20,012 nt of DNA from a virus. Positions 5,801-13,185 of the stretch are shown one piece after another (position 1 is the first letter of the stretch; every line of letters begins with the position of its first letter). The notes beneath the pieces were generated by a model that saw nothing but the letters and a program-made list of their open reading frames with translations, was not told the DNA's origin and made no database searches. The position numbers and the translations under genes were made by a program. The stretch is taken from the IMG/VR virus record IMGVR_UViG_3300037585_004319, positions 1-20,012 of that record; one strand, given 5' to 3'.

Positions 5801-8041
5801 CGAGCCGCTATTGAAGCAGCCCAGCTGGGGCACCACGTCCGCCTGCAGGTAGCCATCTTGCCCCAGGTTGGCCTCCTGCCATTCATAGGAAAGGTGAGGG
5901 CCTACCCTGGACGCGCCGACCGGAACCGGGGCGGTTTGAGCCTGCACCCCCTGCCCGCCAACCAAGCCAAGACCGCGCCCATTTATCACGGCATTATTCT
6001 GGAAGAACCCGCGAACGCGCAGCTGCACGTTATCCGTAACCGTTACGGTAACGCCGCCGGCAAGCGTGAGATCCTCCCCGCACCAATAAATGCCGTCCGA
6101 AAGCGTCTCGCCGCCAGTGAGGGTGATGTCGCTTTCGACGGTGGTGATGCCGCCGGAGCTAGAAACGGCACCGGGGAAATTCGCCGCACTGATCTCGGTG
6201 CCCTCGGACTCATACCAGCTGTTGGGTATTGGCGCCCCGCTTTCCTCCGGTGGCAGTGCGCTGGCCGGCTGGGAGCTGCCAAACAGCTCAACACGCACCT
6301 CCCCGGTGCGCCAGTCGGTCTGGACTCGCTGGACCTCGAAATTTCGGTCGAGGTGGCCGTCAACGGTCTCCCCGGTGTAGTCCTTCACCTGGTCCAGTAC
6401 GACGCGGACGATGTCGCCCACTTCCAGGTCATTCTGATCAGGGGTGAGCGTGAGCGTCAGCCGAAGCGGCGGGCCGGCGTATCGATCCCGGAAGCTGTCG
6501 AGAACCCCCTTGATTGTGGGATAGGCGACCCGGGAACCGGACAGGCCGCGAAACTCCAGCTCTTTCTGGTCAGACTCGCCGTGCTGGGCGATGGAGTCTG
6601 GGTCGATCAAAACATTAACCCGGGTGAAGCCGCCCCGCTCCAGGCTGTAATTCCAGATCACAACGATCTGGTTAATTACGGCACCCATGTCATGGGTGAG
6701 ATCGGAGTAGCTGGCCACGTTCGTGGCGTTGAGCTCACGGGCAAAGCCGCCCCGAGACACGACCGCAGACATCCGGCGCAGGCCAATCTGGCCATCCGCG
6801 TAGATCGGGGCGTAGCACCCCATCATTCTGAAAATCTGCTCCTCGATGAACTGCTTGCCGTCCGTGCCATCCAGGCCGAGGAACTGGGCGGGCAGGCCGA
6901 CATCGAAGTTATCCAGATTCCAGAGATCCTCACCGATGCCAATGTACTCACTGGTGCGGATGTACTCGGCGGCGATCCCAAGGTGCCAGTGGTCCGGCAG
7001 GTACTCGCCGGGATAGCCGTAAATGGCACCGGTCAGCAGGGCATAGGCCAGCATCGGGGCCGGCATTTCCAGGTAAACGAACTCCTCCACCTTGGGGGCG
7101 TTGTCCTGATCTGAGCCGTCCCGGATCTCAACCGCAGCGGGCCGGGTGCCGAACATCCCGCGCCCGTAGGCATCGAGAACCTCGGCGCCAGGCTCCGCCG
7201 CAGGGACGCTCGAGCAGTTGACCAGCGTATTCCCGCTCTTCCCGCCCCAGCGGAACGCCTGGCCGTCAATCTGTCCGTAGCCGGTCTCTCGGAAAGCGGA
7301 TGCGTCGGTCAGGGTCACAGATGAGGCGTTCGCCTGGGTGGCTTGAGCGAGCGCCGACGAGCGGCTGGCGACCTCAAACTCGGAGCCGGTAGTGCCGGTG
7401 TACATCACCACCTCAAACTCATCGTTATCGCCGTCGATACGCACAAAGCCGACCTTCATGCCCGGCGCCACCGTGATGCCTGTCGGTGACTCCGGCTGCC
7501 AGACTCGCTCAAAGCCGGAGGTTGTGACCACGCGGATGCGGCTATCGGCTACACCAAGGGACGTGGTTAGCGACGTCTCCTTGATCTCAAAGATCTTCTT
7601 CCGCATCTGCCGCTGGATGTCGGCACACTTGAATTTGTAGGCGCGGTCGCGATAACTGACGTCGTCGATGATCTGCGTGGTAGCGCGAATATAGCTCGAC
7701 CAGTCCAGCGCCTCGGAGCCAACATAGAACTCCACGCGCTTGCCTTTCAGGCCCTTTCCCTCTGCCAGCTTTTCTCGCTGCAGATCGGTAAGCCCCTGGT
7801 CCAGGACGGTGAAGCTGATTGAGCCGATCTCGCTGTTGGCCTTATCGGGATTGAGGCGCTGCGACGTGCCGGAGGCGGTCACAAGCACGCCCTCGATCAC
7901 GTTTTCGCCTGTCAGGCCGGTTACCGGATGCGAAGTCAGGAAATAAACATCATCAGCGCCGAAGTCTACCGAGAACACGAACCGCGGCTCCCGGGCCTGC
8001 GCCTGATTTTCGACGTTGAACGCCTGATTATCGATTCTCAT
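2822..8041 (-). CDS. Very large tail-tip hub and host-specificity protein (lambda gpJ-like), 1739 aa
   Basis: This is the largest gene of the cluster. Approximate domains: residues 1-610, a tail-hub region (MRIDNQAFNVENQ start; EEQIFRMMGCYAPIYADGQI near 400) that would cap the tube; 640-960, a beta/glycine-rich region with runs such as GSGGPGGGP, GGDGGRGGAG and GSGAGGGPGG; about 985-1090, 1100-1235 and 1237-1330, three fibronectin-III-like domains; 1345-1400, a helix containing ASKIVTGTLAA, typical of J proteins before their central fibre; 1410-1500, short beta repeats; 1600-1739, a lectin-like beta sandwich (FIGKGGVHGG) probably binding the receptor. At 1739 aa it is much longer than lambda gpJ (about 1130). 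The start ATG overlaps the previous stop as ATGA. Its role is tail-tip assembly, host recognition and probably DNA passage. DNA for the last few hundred residues is lower in GC than the rest. Confidence 0.85.
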   Translation of the reverse strand: MRIDNQAFNVENQAQAREPRFVFSVDFGADDVYFLTSHPVTGLTGENVIEGVLVTASGTSQRLNPDKANSEIGSISFTVLDQGLTDLQREKLAEGKGLKGKRVEFYVGSEALDWSSYIRATTQIIDDVSYRDRAYKFKCADIQRQMRKKIFEIKETSLTTSLGVADSRIRVVTTSGFERVWQPESPTGITVAPGMKVGFVRIDGDNDEFEVVMYTGTTGSEFEVASRSSALAQATQANASSVTLTDASAFRETGYGQIDGQAFRWGGKSGNTLVNCSSVPAAEPGAEVLDAYGRGMFGTRPAAVEIRDGSDQDNAPKVEEFVYLEMPAPMLAYALLTGAIYGYPGEYLPDHWHLGIAAEYIRTSEYIGIGEDLWNLDNFDVGLPAQFLGLDGTDGKQFIEEQIFRMMGCYAPIYADGQIGLRRMSAVVSRGGFARELNATNVASYSDLTHDMGAVINQIVVIWNYSLERGGFTRVNVLIDPDSIAQHGESDQKELEFRGLSGSRVAYPTIKGVLDSFRDRYAGPPLRLTLTLTPDQNDLEVGDIVRVVLDQVKDYTGETVDGHLDRNFEVQRVQTDWRTGEVRVELFGSSQPASALPPEESGAPIPNSWYESEGTEISAANFPGAVSSSGGITTVESDITLTGGETLSDGIYWCGEDLTLAGGVTVTVTDNVQLRVRGFFQNNAVINGRGLGLVGGQGVQAQTAPVPVGASRVGPHLSYEWQEANLGQDGYLQADVVPQLGCFNSGSVFYHALYKHKGNSMRSGGRFVKFPALSLQIEDGALAGLPADLRGSGGPGGGPVVGLSGTNLVNAATGGDGGRGGAGLAVICRGAEIGGTGYIDLSGELGGRGTLYDPAPSSGLGAYSGSGAGGGPGGLLFALDGTTATRPTIEGSTFKAEIGALDVQGQALTNFTVQGDPVYTTDSPSSSYPLLTGMGGLPNGSPLLPGGYGQSGGGTPVENRWAASFYVQALAGEIAPTPDLPENTENPTSVTLQEATNTPRSANANLSTIEVGVQPPSVSNYAYGLVEYREKGQAGWFEVGPASPEATFVVPSDGKTYEVQVRGVSLRGKVNQDGTVAEIATTYVRSPGDVSEEPEDDPNKVVPAPPVNGLELFEQGNDTVFGGRDAKFVWRKTSVTEWFEMGQEGEQGAGSGGLDLYFRDYQVEVWADVDGTLSLVRTEWVNDPQFVYTYEKSAEDHARETGSAGAWRAFEVRVYCRGRQNQISAQAARLSVENVAPPLPGTLTISAGFRSAQIDFEPPEDLDYRDSRVWMSQSTGFTPGPENLVAQQYGGPVVLSGLTDNSTYYLRFATYDAFGQGTISSQFTVTTPSLAAGEVEGLSPWATVTDADRAFIDANLADDAIDSTKIVKLTASKIVTGTLAATEKISVEGQVESVVGDAVATLGPKTIGNRTGLISYEYSGVPLFSVFSDGSVEMIGSLTIPGAGGATANLSGDPVAGLNVTPTHLGYYDGASWTAYIDDNGDFYFGDGGEKYIQKVSGDLVIGEETDFRGFANFNSLDYSRYIVSHLEQEYNQLTEAGTSIVFLTPADGDVFAKPGSIKMTVESGVNDKIARLSPDVDGLSFQEWSTFQARLSFEVMARFLGSDDGDADWFIGKGGVHGGILDAFGFRYFQDSGASGAKLYAWSSQYTGSPSYTAVELATDPSFQIRLGCRQYSDRIEYYVDRSLVATITTNLPVPTNTTSVRFPAASLYCPGTSSQLQTLYIGEARYLQKDPAVFNSD

Positions 8042-8463
8042 ACGAAACGCCGCACATTAAAGGAATATCGGTAGTAGCCAACACTATTGACCAGGGATTC
8101 GGTTACATCGCCCTTTAGGGTCACGCTCACGGGCTGACCGGGGGTCTCGGGGGTACCGAAAGGATCGATCTGAAACACCTCTCCAGCCTGGACGGAGTCT
8201 TCCCACTCCCGGAGCTGCTCAACCAGGTCGGCGTCCGCTGGTTCGACTTGACCGATTGCGTCGAGCGGCACGGTGCCCACGCTCCATAGGCGATCTTTAC
8301 GGTGGAAGGTCTGAAACTGCTTGCCGTCCAGCGAGGTGACCTCCTCGGTTACCCGCTCCCGCCGAGGCGTCCAGTCCTCGATAGGAACTACCAGGCTGTA
8401 TTCCTGCCCCGCGACATGCCCGGCCACAAGGCTGCGCTTGGCGATATAGGTGATCGTTGCCAT
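8038..8463 (-). CDS. Tail-tip / minor tail protein, 141 aa
   Basis: The product begins MATITYIAKRSLVAGHVAGQ and ends YRYSFNVRRFV, with alternating hydrophobic residues typical of a beta sandwich. I do not recognise a named family. It lies between the tape measure region and the J-like hub and is joined to the hub gene by an ATGA overlap. In that slot siphoviruses encode distal tail or minor tail proteins such as lambda gpM/gpL or Dit. The ATG has GGAG about seven bases upstream (TTTCTGGAG leader), directly downstream of a terminator-like hairpin at 8481-8502. A ring-forming distal tail protein is the most likely role, inferred from position. Confidence 0.65.
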   Translation of the reverse strand: MATITYIAKRSLVAGHVAGQEYSLVVPIEDWTPRRERVTEEVTSLDGKQFQTFHRKDRLWSVGTVPLDAIGQVEPADADLVEQLREWEDSVQAGEVFQIDPFGTPETPGQPVSVTLKGDVTESLVNSVGYYRYSFNVRRFV

Positions 8464-8480
8464 TCAGGGCTCCAGAAACG

Positions 8481-8502
8481 AAAAAACCGCCTCTCGGGCG
8501 GT
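8481..8502 (-). terminator. Intrinsic-terminator-like hairpin before the 141-aa tail gene
   Basis: On the minus strand ACCGCC pairs with GGCGGT around a 5-base CGAGA loop, followed by TTTTTT (the last stem base pair overlaps this run). It lies after the stop of the small membrane-protein gene (8526) and only 18 bases upstream of the next start codon. The sequence after the U-tract is CGTTTCTGGAG, which supplies the ribosome-binding site for that gene. Confidence 0.75.
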
Positions 8503-8525
8503 CTTGGTGGCGAAGGGCTCAGCTT

Positions 8526-8726
8526 CTACAGGGCGGTGATAAGAGCTGCGACAGCACACACGAACTGGGCGCCGGCCCATATGCCGGCTGCGCCAATGGC
8601 TCCCCAGGCCAGCCACAAAATCGCGGGGCTCCGGGCGGGTCCGCGCTTCTTCGGCAGCGTGACAAAGGGCGTAGCATCAATACGGGCCTTGAGGTCTCCG
8701 GCCACTTGATCGCCAATTTCGCTCAT
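8526..8726 (-). CDS. Small membrane protein, 66 aa, unknown function
   Basis: The N-terminal 33 residues are soluble with a basic patch (LPKKRGPARS). The last 33 residues are almost entirely hydrophobic (PAILWLAWGAIGAAGIWAGA, then QFVCAVAALITAL) and could form one long or two short transmembrane helices, with the basic segment in the cytoplasm. The ATG has GGAG seven bases upstream. The gene is bracketed by terminator-like hairpins on both sides (8743-8767 and 8481-8502) and sits beside a predicted lipoprotein gene. A tail structural role is unlikely for such a protein. A holin-like, superinfection-exclusion or other membrane role is possible, but none can be assigned from sequence. Confidence 0.6.
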   Translation of the reverse strand: MSEIGDQVAGDLKARIDATPFVTLPKKRGPARSPAILWLAWGAIGAAGIWAGAQFVCAVAALITAL

Positions 8727-8742
8727 AAATACTCCAGAAACG

Positions 8743-8767
8743 AAAAAGCCCCGCCGGAGCGAGGCTT
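8743..8767 (-). terminator. Intrinsic-terminator-like hairpin after the lipoprotein gene
   Basis: On the minus strand AAGCCTCGC pairs with GCGGGGCTT (nine pairs, one a G-U wobble) around a 4-base loop, then TTTTT (overlapping the last pairs). It lies 17 bases past the lipoprotein stop and is followed by CGTTTCTGGAG, the ribosome-binding site of the small membrane protein. Confidence 0.75.
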
Positions 8768-8783
8768 GATTTATCGGGTGCGT

Positions 8784-9347
8784 CTACTGATAGATATGGT
8801 CGGCCTCGGAGGCCGGCATGCTCCCAGAGGCAAAGCGAACGAGCACACCTCTCAGCCTTTCGGCGCCTTCGCGGTCAAAGTAGAAGCGATCGCTCGCCTT
8901 GTTTGCTCCCAGGCAGCTCATGGAGCAGGGCGTGATGGCCAAAAAGTGCCGCGACGGACTGCCGCTGTGAAAATCGGCTTTGTAGGTTATGCCTTCGCCT
9001 CCCTTTACGGTGGCGATCTCCTTATTGATCTGATCGCCCCTCTCCATGGCTATCTGAGCCCAATCATCGTACTTGGCGATGGCCCGGATAAGCCCTTCGG
9101 CCCCTTTCTTGGTTATGAAAAGATCGCCAGCCTCCGGCCCATACCGGTCAGCCCGTATCTGGAGCATGCGCTCCGCTCCGTACCGCTCGCGCAAGGAGAC
9201 GAATGTTGGCCGTGGTGAGTATTGGTCGCGCAGGTCGTTATACTCAAGCACCACCACGTTACTTTGAATCCGCGTTTCGCCTCCCGGTTTCCATGTCCCG
9301 CACGCGGCCAAGCTCAAGCAGGTCAGCACCAAAGTTACCCACTTCAT
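8784..9347 (-). CDS. Predicted lipoprotein inside the tail cluster, 187 aa
   Basis: The start is the ATG at 9345-9347, with AAGGAG six bases upstream. From there the product has a lipoprotein signal peptide (MKWVTLVLTCLSLAAC; lipobox Leu-Ala-Ala-Cys with Cys16 as the lipidated residue). An in-frame start 21 codons upstream would bury the signal and is rejected. The mature part is soluble, with an amphipathic stretch (AIAKYDDWAQIAMERGDQIN) and a Cys-Ser-Met-Ser-Cys pair later on. I do not recognise the domain. It starts 60 bases after the tape measure gene and is followed by a terminator-like hairpin. Lipoproteins are not virion parts in well-studied siphoviruses. Phage-encoded ones often block superinfection at the cell surface, so this may be an exclusion or lysogenic-conversion gene. 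Export is well supported; function is inferred. Confidence 0.75.
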   Translation of the reverse strand: MKWVTLVLTCLSLAACGTWKPGGETRIQSNVVVLEYNDLRDQYSPRPTFVSLRERYGAERMLQIRADRYGPEAGDLFITKKGAEGLIRAIAKYDDWAQIAMERGDQINKEIATVKGGEGITYKADFHSGSPSRHFLAITPCSMSCLGANKASDRFYFDREGAERLRGVLVRFASGSMPASEADHIYQ

Positions 9348-9406
9348 ATTTTTCTCCTTCCGTGTGGTCACCTGAATCCTATGTGACCCGGCCCACAGCG
9401 TCCAGA

Positions 9407-11590
9407 TCACCCGCCCCTGAGTATCTGGCCGTTCCGGCTGTTCGCCTCAACCAGCACGAAGTCGGTGGTATCGACCATATCCTTCACAGCGGTTGCTACG
9501 TCGCGGGCCAGCTGTTCGGAATCCAATCCATTGACCGGGCCGTTGAAGCTGATTTGGAGCGTGTTTCCGGGCTGGGCTTGGCCTCCGCCGATATTGACTG
9601 GGGAGGGCGCCGCCGGGACGGTCTGAACACCACCAGATATTCCCCCGCCTCCACCGCCACCTACCGCGGCCCCGCTAAAGCTGGTGGACGCGACCTCTGC
9701 GGCCTGGGCCGCCGAAATCAGATAGGAGGCCGCCTTGAATGTCGCGGCCAGGGGCGGCCCGCCAAGTTTCATGCCCCAGCCGGCCGCGTCATGGGCCATT
9801 TCAGGGGCCTTCACTGCGATATTTGCCAGGGCCGCAGCCTTGCCGATCTCGAATAAGGCCCGGTACTTGCTCGACATGAGCCCGGACATCTGGGTGAGCA
9901 TATTGCTGGCCAGCTGGTTCCTGGCAAACATCTCGCTTTGTTTGAGGTCAGTTACGGCAGTCTCATGCCGCCGCGTCTCCGCCTCCATAAGCTGATCGTA
10001 TTTGACCTGGGTGATGTGCCCTTCTTCGCGGAAGGCCTTTATCTGCTCAATCTGCCTCCGGTGGTGCGCATCCAGCATTTCTTGCTCGGTGCGGTATTTG
10101 TCCTCGAACCGGTCAGCCCGCTCCGCACCTTCGTCCATCTCGGCGAGAATCTCGGCGGCGATACGCCGCGATTCGACGCTCGCTTCCAGAGCGGTCTGCT
10201 CGGCCTCATAGGCGTCGATCTTGCGGTAAATGGCCGCTGCCTCGGCGAGCTGGGCCGGCGTTGCGCCCTCGACCTTCAGCCGGTACAGGTCGGCTTCGGT
10301 GGCTGTCATCCGTAGGGTGTCCGCCTCCAGACGCAGCGCCTCGACGCGCTTCTGGATGGAGTCGGTGGCTTTGTCGTTGCCGCCACCGCCAAGCGGCTCA
10401 GGCGGTTCGCCGCCGCCCTGGTCCGGGTTGGTGTTGCCGAACCCCTGGTTAAAGCTCTGCTGCAAGTCGTAGGCAACCTGGAGTCGCTCCCGCACCTCTT
10501 CAATCTTGCGCTTGATCTCTTCGTCGCTGGTAAACACCAGCCCGATGTCTTTCTCCAGGAAGGAGGCATCCAGCTGCTTCTCCAGACCGGCGAGCTCGCG
10601 CTCAAGCCGCGGGATGTCGTCGGCGGCCACGCCGTTGATCTTGGAGGCCAGCTCGGCACCAAGGTATTCGGTGAAGGTCACCACCTCGCTGGCGCCGGAG
10701 GCCATGGTGCCGATCAGCGTGGCGAAGGCCGTGCCGAGTGTGACAACGCTGTCCTTGAAGTTCGGGTCGGTGACAAGTTCCCGCAGGTCATCAATGGCGT
10801 CGTTGAATCCGGAAACGTCGGTCTCGCCAAAGGTGTCGATCAGGTCGTTGCGCAGCTGCTGGAGAGACTGGCCCACGGTGCGGGGCATGTCCTGGAATTC
10901 GCGGTTGATGCTGTCCGCGCTGGACAGGAGCGCACGGGTCACCGCCGAGCCGGTCAACTGGCCCTCGGCGCCAAGGGTCCGCAGCTCGCCGATCGTCACG
11001 CCCAGGCCGTCAGCAATGGCGCGCGCCAGGCGGGGGCTGTTCTCCAGGACCGAGTTCAGCTCCTCGCCGCGCAACGTGCCGGAGGCCATGCCTTGGGAGA
11101 GCTGGAGGGTGGCGGAAGCCGCTTCCTGCGCGCTGGCGCCGGAGACCACGAACGACTGGTTAATCGCTCGGGTGACCGTCAACAACTGCTGGTTGGTCAG
11201 GTCCAGCTCTTCACTGGAGCGAGCCAGCCGGGCGTACAGGTTGATAGTCTCGCCGAGGCCGCCGCGGGTCTCCTGGGCCAACTTGTAGGCCGCCTCGTAG
11301 GTGTCGTTCAGCTCCTCCTGGCTCTCGGTCACCAGCCGCAGCTGGGAGCGCAGCTCGGAGTAGGTGTCGGACGCCTGAACAACGGCGCGGATCGCCACAC
11401 CAATGCCCACTGCGGCGAGCACATTGCGCAGGCCGCGATACGCCCCGCCCAGTTGGTCGGTGGCACGGGTGAGCCGCTCAGTTTCCTGCTCCGCCCGGCG
11501 TGACTTGTCGGTCAGGCCATCCAGGGACCGTTGGCCACGGTCGACTTCACGGCTGTCAACGGCTAGTACGAGACGCGCTGTTTCGGTCAT
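9407..11590 (-). CDS. Tape measure protein, 727 aa
   Basis: The N-terminal 230 residues are a standard tape-measure domain: helical with QETERLTRATDQLGGAYRGL, a hydrophobic helix near 60-75, then LRGEELNSVLENSPRLARAI, a motif shared by many siphovirus tape measures. A hydrophobic stretch lies near residues 280-310 (GTAFATLIGTMASGA). Long charged coiled coils cover about 320-560. The C-terminal 150 residues are Ala/Gly-rich and hydrophobic (about 570-650). The protein fixes tail length and is ejected with DNA. At about 1.5 angstrom per residue 727 aa would give a tail near 110 nm (a general rule, not measured). The ATG has GAAGG six bases upstream and lies inside the frameshifted chaperone extension, which ends at 11556, as in lambda. 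Confidence 0.92.
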   Translation of the reverse strand: MTETARLVLAVDSREVDRGQRSLDGLTDKSRRAEQETERLTRATDQLGGAYRGLRNVLAAVGIGVAIRAVVQASDTYSELRSQLRLVTESQEELNDTYEAAYKLAQETRGGLGETINLYARLARSSEELDLTNQQLLTVTRAINQSFVVSGASAQEAASATLQLSQGMASGTLRGEELNSVLENSPRLARAIADGLGVTIGELRTLGAEGQLTGSAVTRALLSSADSINREFQDMPRTVGQSLQQLRNDLIDTFGETDVSGFNDAIDDLRELVTDPNFKDSVVTLGTAFATLIGTMASGASEVVTFTEYLGAELASKINGVAADDIPRLERELAGLEKQLDASFLEKDIGLVFTSDEEIKRKIEEVRERLQVAYDLQQSFNQGFGNTNPDQGGGEPPEPLGGGGNDKATDSIQKRVEALRLEADTLRMTATEADLYRLKVEGATPAQLAEAAAIYRKIDAYEAEQTALEASVESRRIAAEILAEMDEGAERADRFEDKYRTEQEMLDAHHRRQIEQIKAFREEGHITQVKYDQLMEAETRRHETAVTDLKQSEMFARNQLASNMLTQMSGLMSSKYRALFEIGKAAALANIAVKAPEMAHDAAGWGMKLGGPPLAATFKAASYLISAAQAAEVASTSFSGAAVGGGGGGGISGGVQTVPAAPSPVNIGGGQAQPGNTLQISFNGPVNGLDSEQLARDVATAVKDMVDTTDFVLVEANSRNGQILRGG

Positions 11591-12247
11591 GCCATGCCTT
11601 CGATCTCAGGTGATCCAGATGCCGCAGCACGTCCACTTCCCACGGCAGGAGGTGGACCCGCTTCAGTGCGGCCCAGTGGTGGATCTCGGTGTAGGAGCAA
11701 TCGCCCAGCTCACAGAACCAGCCCCACAGGTAGGCGGTGCCCTCCGGTGGCGGGTCTGTTCTCAGGCTCTTGGGTTTCTTGCCGGTCTGGCGGTAAACCG
11801 CCTCAAGCTGCTGCCGGCGGCTGGCGCCGGTCTTGGGGTCCGGAATCGTGTCCCCTATTTCCGCTTCCGCCCACTCGTAGAGCCGGTGGACGGCTTCCCG
11901 AAAAAACGCGCATCGCGGGAGGCGTGGCGGTCGATCATGTCCCGAAGCTGGGGAGCTTCGCGGAGCAAGGTCTTCACGTTCTCCTCGGTGAATTCATCCG
12001 GCAGGTTCCAGCCGGCCACCAGCGTGGCGCACAGCGTCACATGGCGCTCGGTGCTGTCCACGGGCTGGCCCTTGGCGACCGCCTCCATATCCTCGCGCCA
12101 AGCGTCCTGTTTGGCCTGCTGGAAGGCGTCCGCCCACTGGGAGCGGATAACGAGGTGGTAATCGGTAGGCGTGCCATCCGGGTGGGACAGGGGCACCTCG
12201 GTGCCCTCATTCGCTTTCTCGCGGGTGAAGAACGCTTTCATGCTCAT
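11556..12247 (-). CDS. Tail assembly chaperone, -1 frameshift fusion (lambda gpGT-like), 230 aa
   Basis: Reading the upstream chaperone to codon 116 and slipping back one base at 11900-11906 gives an open frame of 114 more codons, ending in TGA at 11556-11558. The extension has no start codon of its own, so it is invisible to ordinary gene finding. It contains EGTAYLWGWFCELGDCSYTE, then a HHWAALKRVHLLPWEVDVLR block. Trp-rich text of this kind ending in an L-P-W-E-V-D motif is characteristic of gpT-like extensions next to tape measure genes. The fusion works with the short form to hold and deliver the tape measure during tail assembly and is not in the finished virion. It overlaps the tape measure gene by 35 bases. 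Confidence 0.85.
11855..12247 (-). CDS. Tail assembly chaperone, short form (lambda gpG-like), 130 aa
   Basis: The product (MSMKAFFTREKANEGTEVPL start) ends in the basic tail SGRKRK, reached only when ribosomes do not shift. The core (about residues 30-110) is helical with ADAFQQAKQDAWREDM and a LCATLVAGWNLPDEFTEENV motif that recurs in phage tail assembly chaperones. The start ATG overlaps the TAA of the major tail protein gene (TAATG), with GAGG nine bases upstream; the second Met (codon 3) is an alternative. Position between major tail protein and tape measure is the conserved place for this gene. It is expected to be made in excess over the frameshifted form. Confidence 0.88.
   Translation of the reverse strand: MSMKAFFTREKANEGTEVPLSHPDGTPTDYHLVIRSQWADAFQQAKQDAWREDMEAVAKGQPVDSTERHVTLCATLVAGWNLPDEFTEENVKTLLREAPQLRDMIDRHASRDARFFGKPSTGSTSGRKRK
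11900..11906 (-). promoter_or_regulatory. Programmed -1 ribosomal frameshift site, T TTT TTC
   Basis: In the chaperone's zero frame the codons are CGT TTT TTC GGG, so the heptamer T TTT TTC fits the X XXY YYZ rule for tandem -1 slippage. It lies 15 codons before the zero-frame stop. Slippage here opens the 114-codon extension that ends at 11556. Sites of this type are strongly conserved between the major tail and tape measure genes of long-tailed phages. Confidence 0.85.
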
Positions 12248-13185
12248 TACGCAGCACCTCGCAGGATCACGATCTGGCTTTCCTCGGTGGCGTCATAGAG
12301 GGCCTGGAAATCCATGGAGACGGTCACCTCGCCCTCACCGCTCACGTCCGGCTGGCCGGAGTTGTACTTCACGCGCGGCAGGCTGAACGTGTAGGCGTTC
12401 GTGCCGTCGCTCAGGGTGAACTCCAGGTTGGATTCGGTCTCGTTCAGGAACTTCTCGTAGAGCGCCACGCTGTCGAAGAAGGTGGTGATCGAGCCGGTCA
12501 GGTTGGAGCGGGCGATGCTCACGCAGGCCGCGCTGTCGGAGCCCACCACGAACAGCGGCGACAGGCCATTCTCCAGGGTCAGGGACAGCTCGGTGACGGT
12601 CGCAATGGCGGAGCCGCCCTCGCTGATCTCGCCGGAGAACGAATCGAACGGGCTGGTGGTGCTCGCGTCCTGATAGGTGGCGCCCGCAATCGCGGTCTGA
12701 GCCGGCGCGTCCATGGAGCGGCCCACCAGACCAAACGAACTGGTGATGATGGCGTTGGTGGAGACCGTCAGGTTCCAGGTGTTGAACTCGCAGCCCAGGT
12801 AGCGCAGGTACTGGCCGATGTCCGCAAAGTGCCGCTCGATGGTGAACGGCCGGCGAACCACGCCCGCTTTCAGCGTGTCGGTGCCGGCGGAGGGGGAATC
12901 TTCCTCCCACGTCCCGCACAGCACCGCTTCCAGCATCGGGCCGAACGCACCGCCGTAGCTTAGCTCGGTGGAGATGTCGCCGCCGACCTGCTTGTTGCCG
13001 TGGCGCATGTCGGCGATCTGCCGGTCAGCGCGCAGCTCGTTGCTTTGCAGGGCCTCTTTCGTCAGGGCCAGCGTGGTGCCAGTCTGGCGAATCGGAATAA
13101 ACGTCGGGGTTGCCGGAGTGGTGCCGGCAACGGTTTCGGCCACCAGGGCCATAGAGTGGCGTGAGCCGTTTGCAGGGCAGCCCAT
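12247..13185 (-). CDS. Major tail (tube) protein, 312 aa
   Basis: The product begins MGCPANGSRHSMALVAETVA and matches the general pattern of siphovirus tube proteins: an early GTTPATPTF strand, a LRADRQIADMRHGNKQVGGD segment, and C-terminal EGEVTVSMDFQALYDATEES. It is rich in Thr/Ser/Gly beta strands and polymerises into the hexameric ring stack of the tail tube. The region near residues 180-280 may be an extra outer domain. The ATG (13183-13185) has GGAGG seven bases upstream. The gene is preceded by the unusual 330-base non-coding region with repeated hairpins, which could regulate this highly expressed gene. Its stop overlaps the chaperone start. Confidence 0.88.
   Translation of the reverse strand: MGCPANGSRHSMALVAETVAGTTPATPTFIPIRQTGTTLALTKEALQSNELRADRQIADMRHGNKQVGGDISTELSYGGAFGPMLEAVLCGTWEEDSPSAGTDTLKAGVVRRPFTIERHFADIGQYLRYLGCEFNTWNLTVSTNAIITSSFGLVGRSMDAPAQTAIAGATYQDASTTSPFDSFSGEISEGGSAIATVTELSLTLENGLSPLFVVGSDSAACVSIARSNLTGSITTFFDSVALYEKFLNETESNLEFTLSDGTNAYTFSLPRVKYNSGQPDVSGEGEVTVSMDFQALYDATEESQIVILRGAA

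Noticed and set aside
4451-7114. An 887-codon open frame on the + strand opposite the J-like gene
   Set aside because: It is antisense to a well-supported tail hub gene, its translation is low-complexity (Ala/Gly/Val/Arg/His-rich) with no domain, and long antisense frames are common opposite GC-rich genes because of third-position bias.
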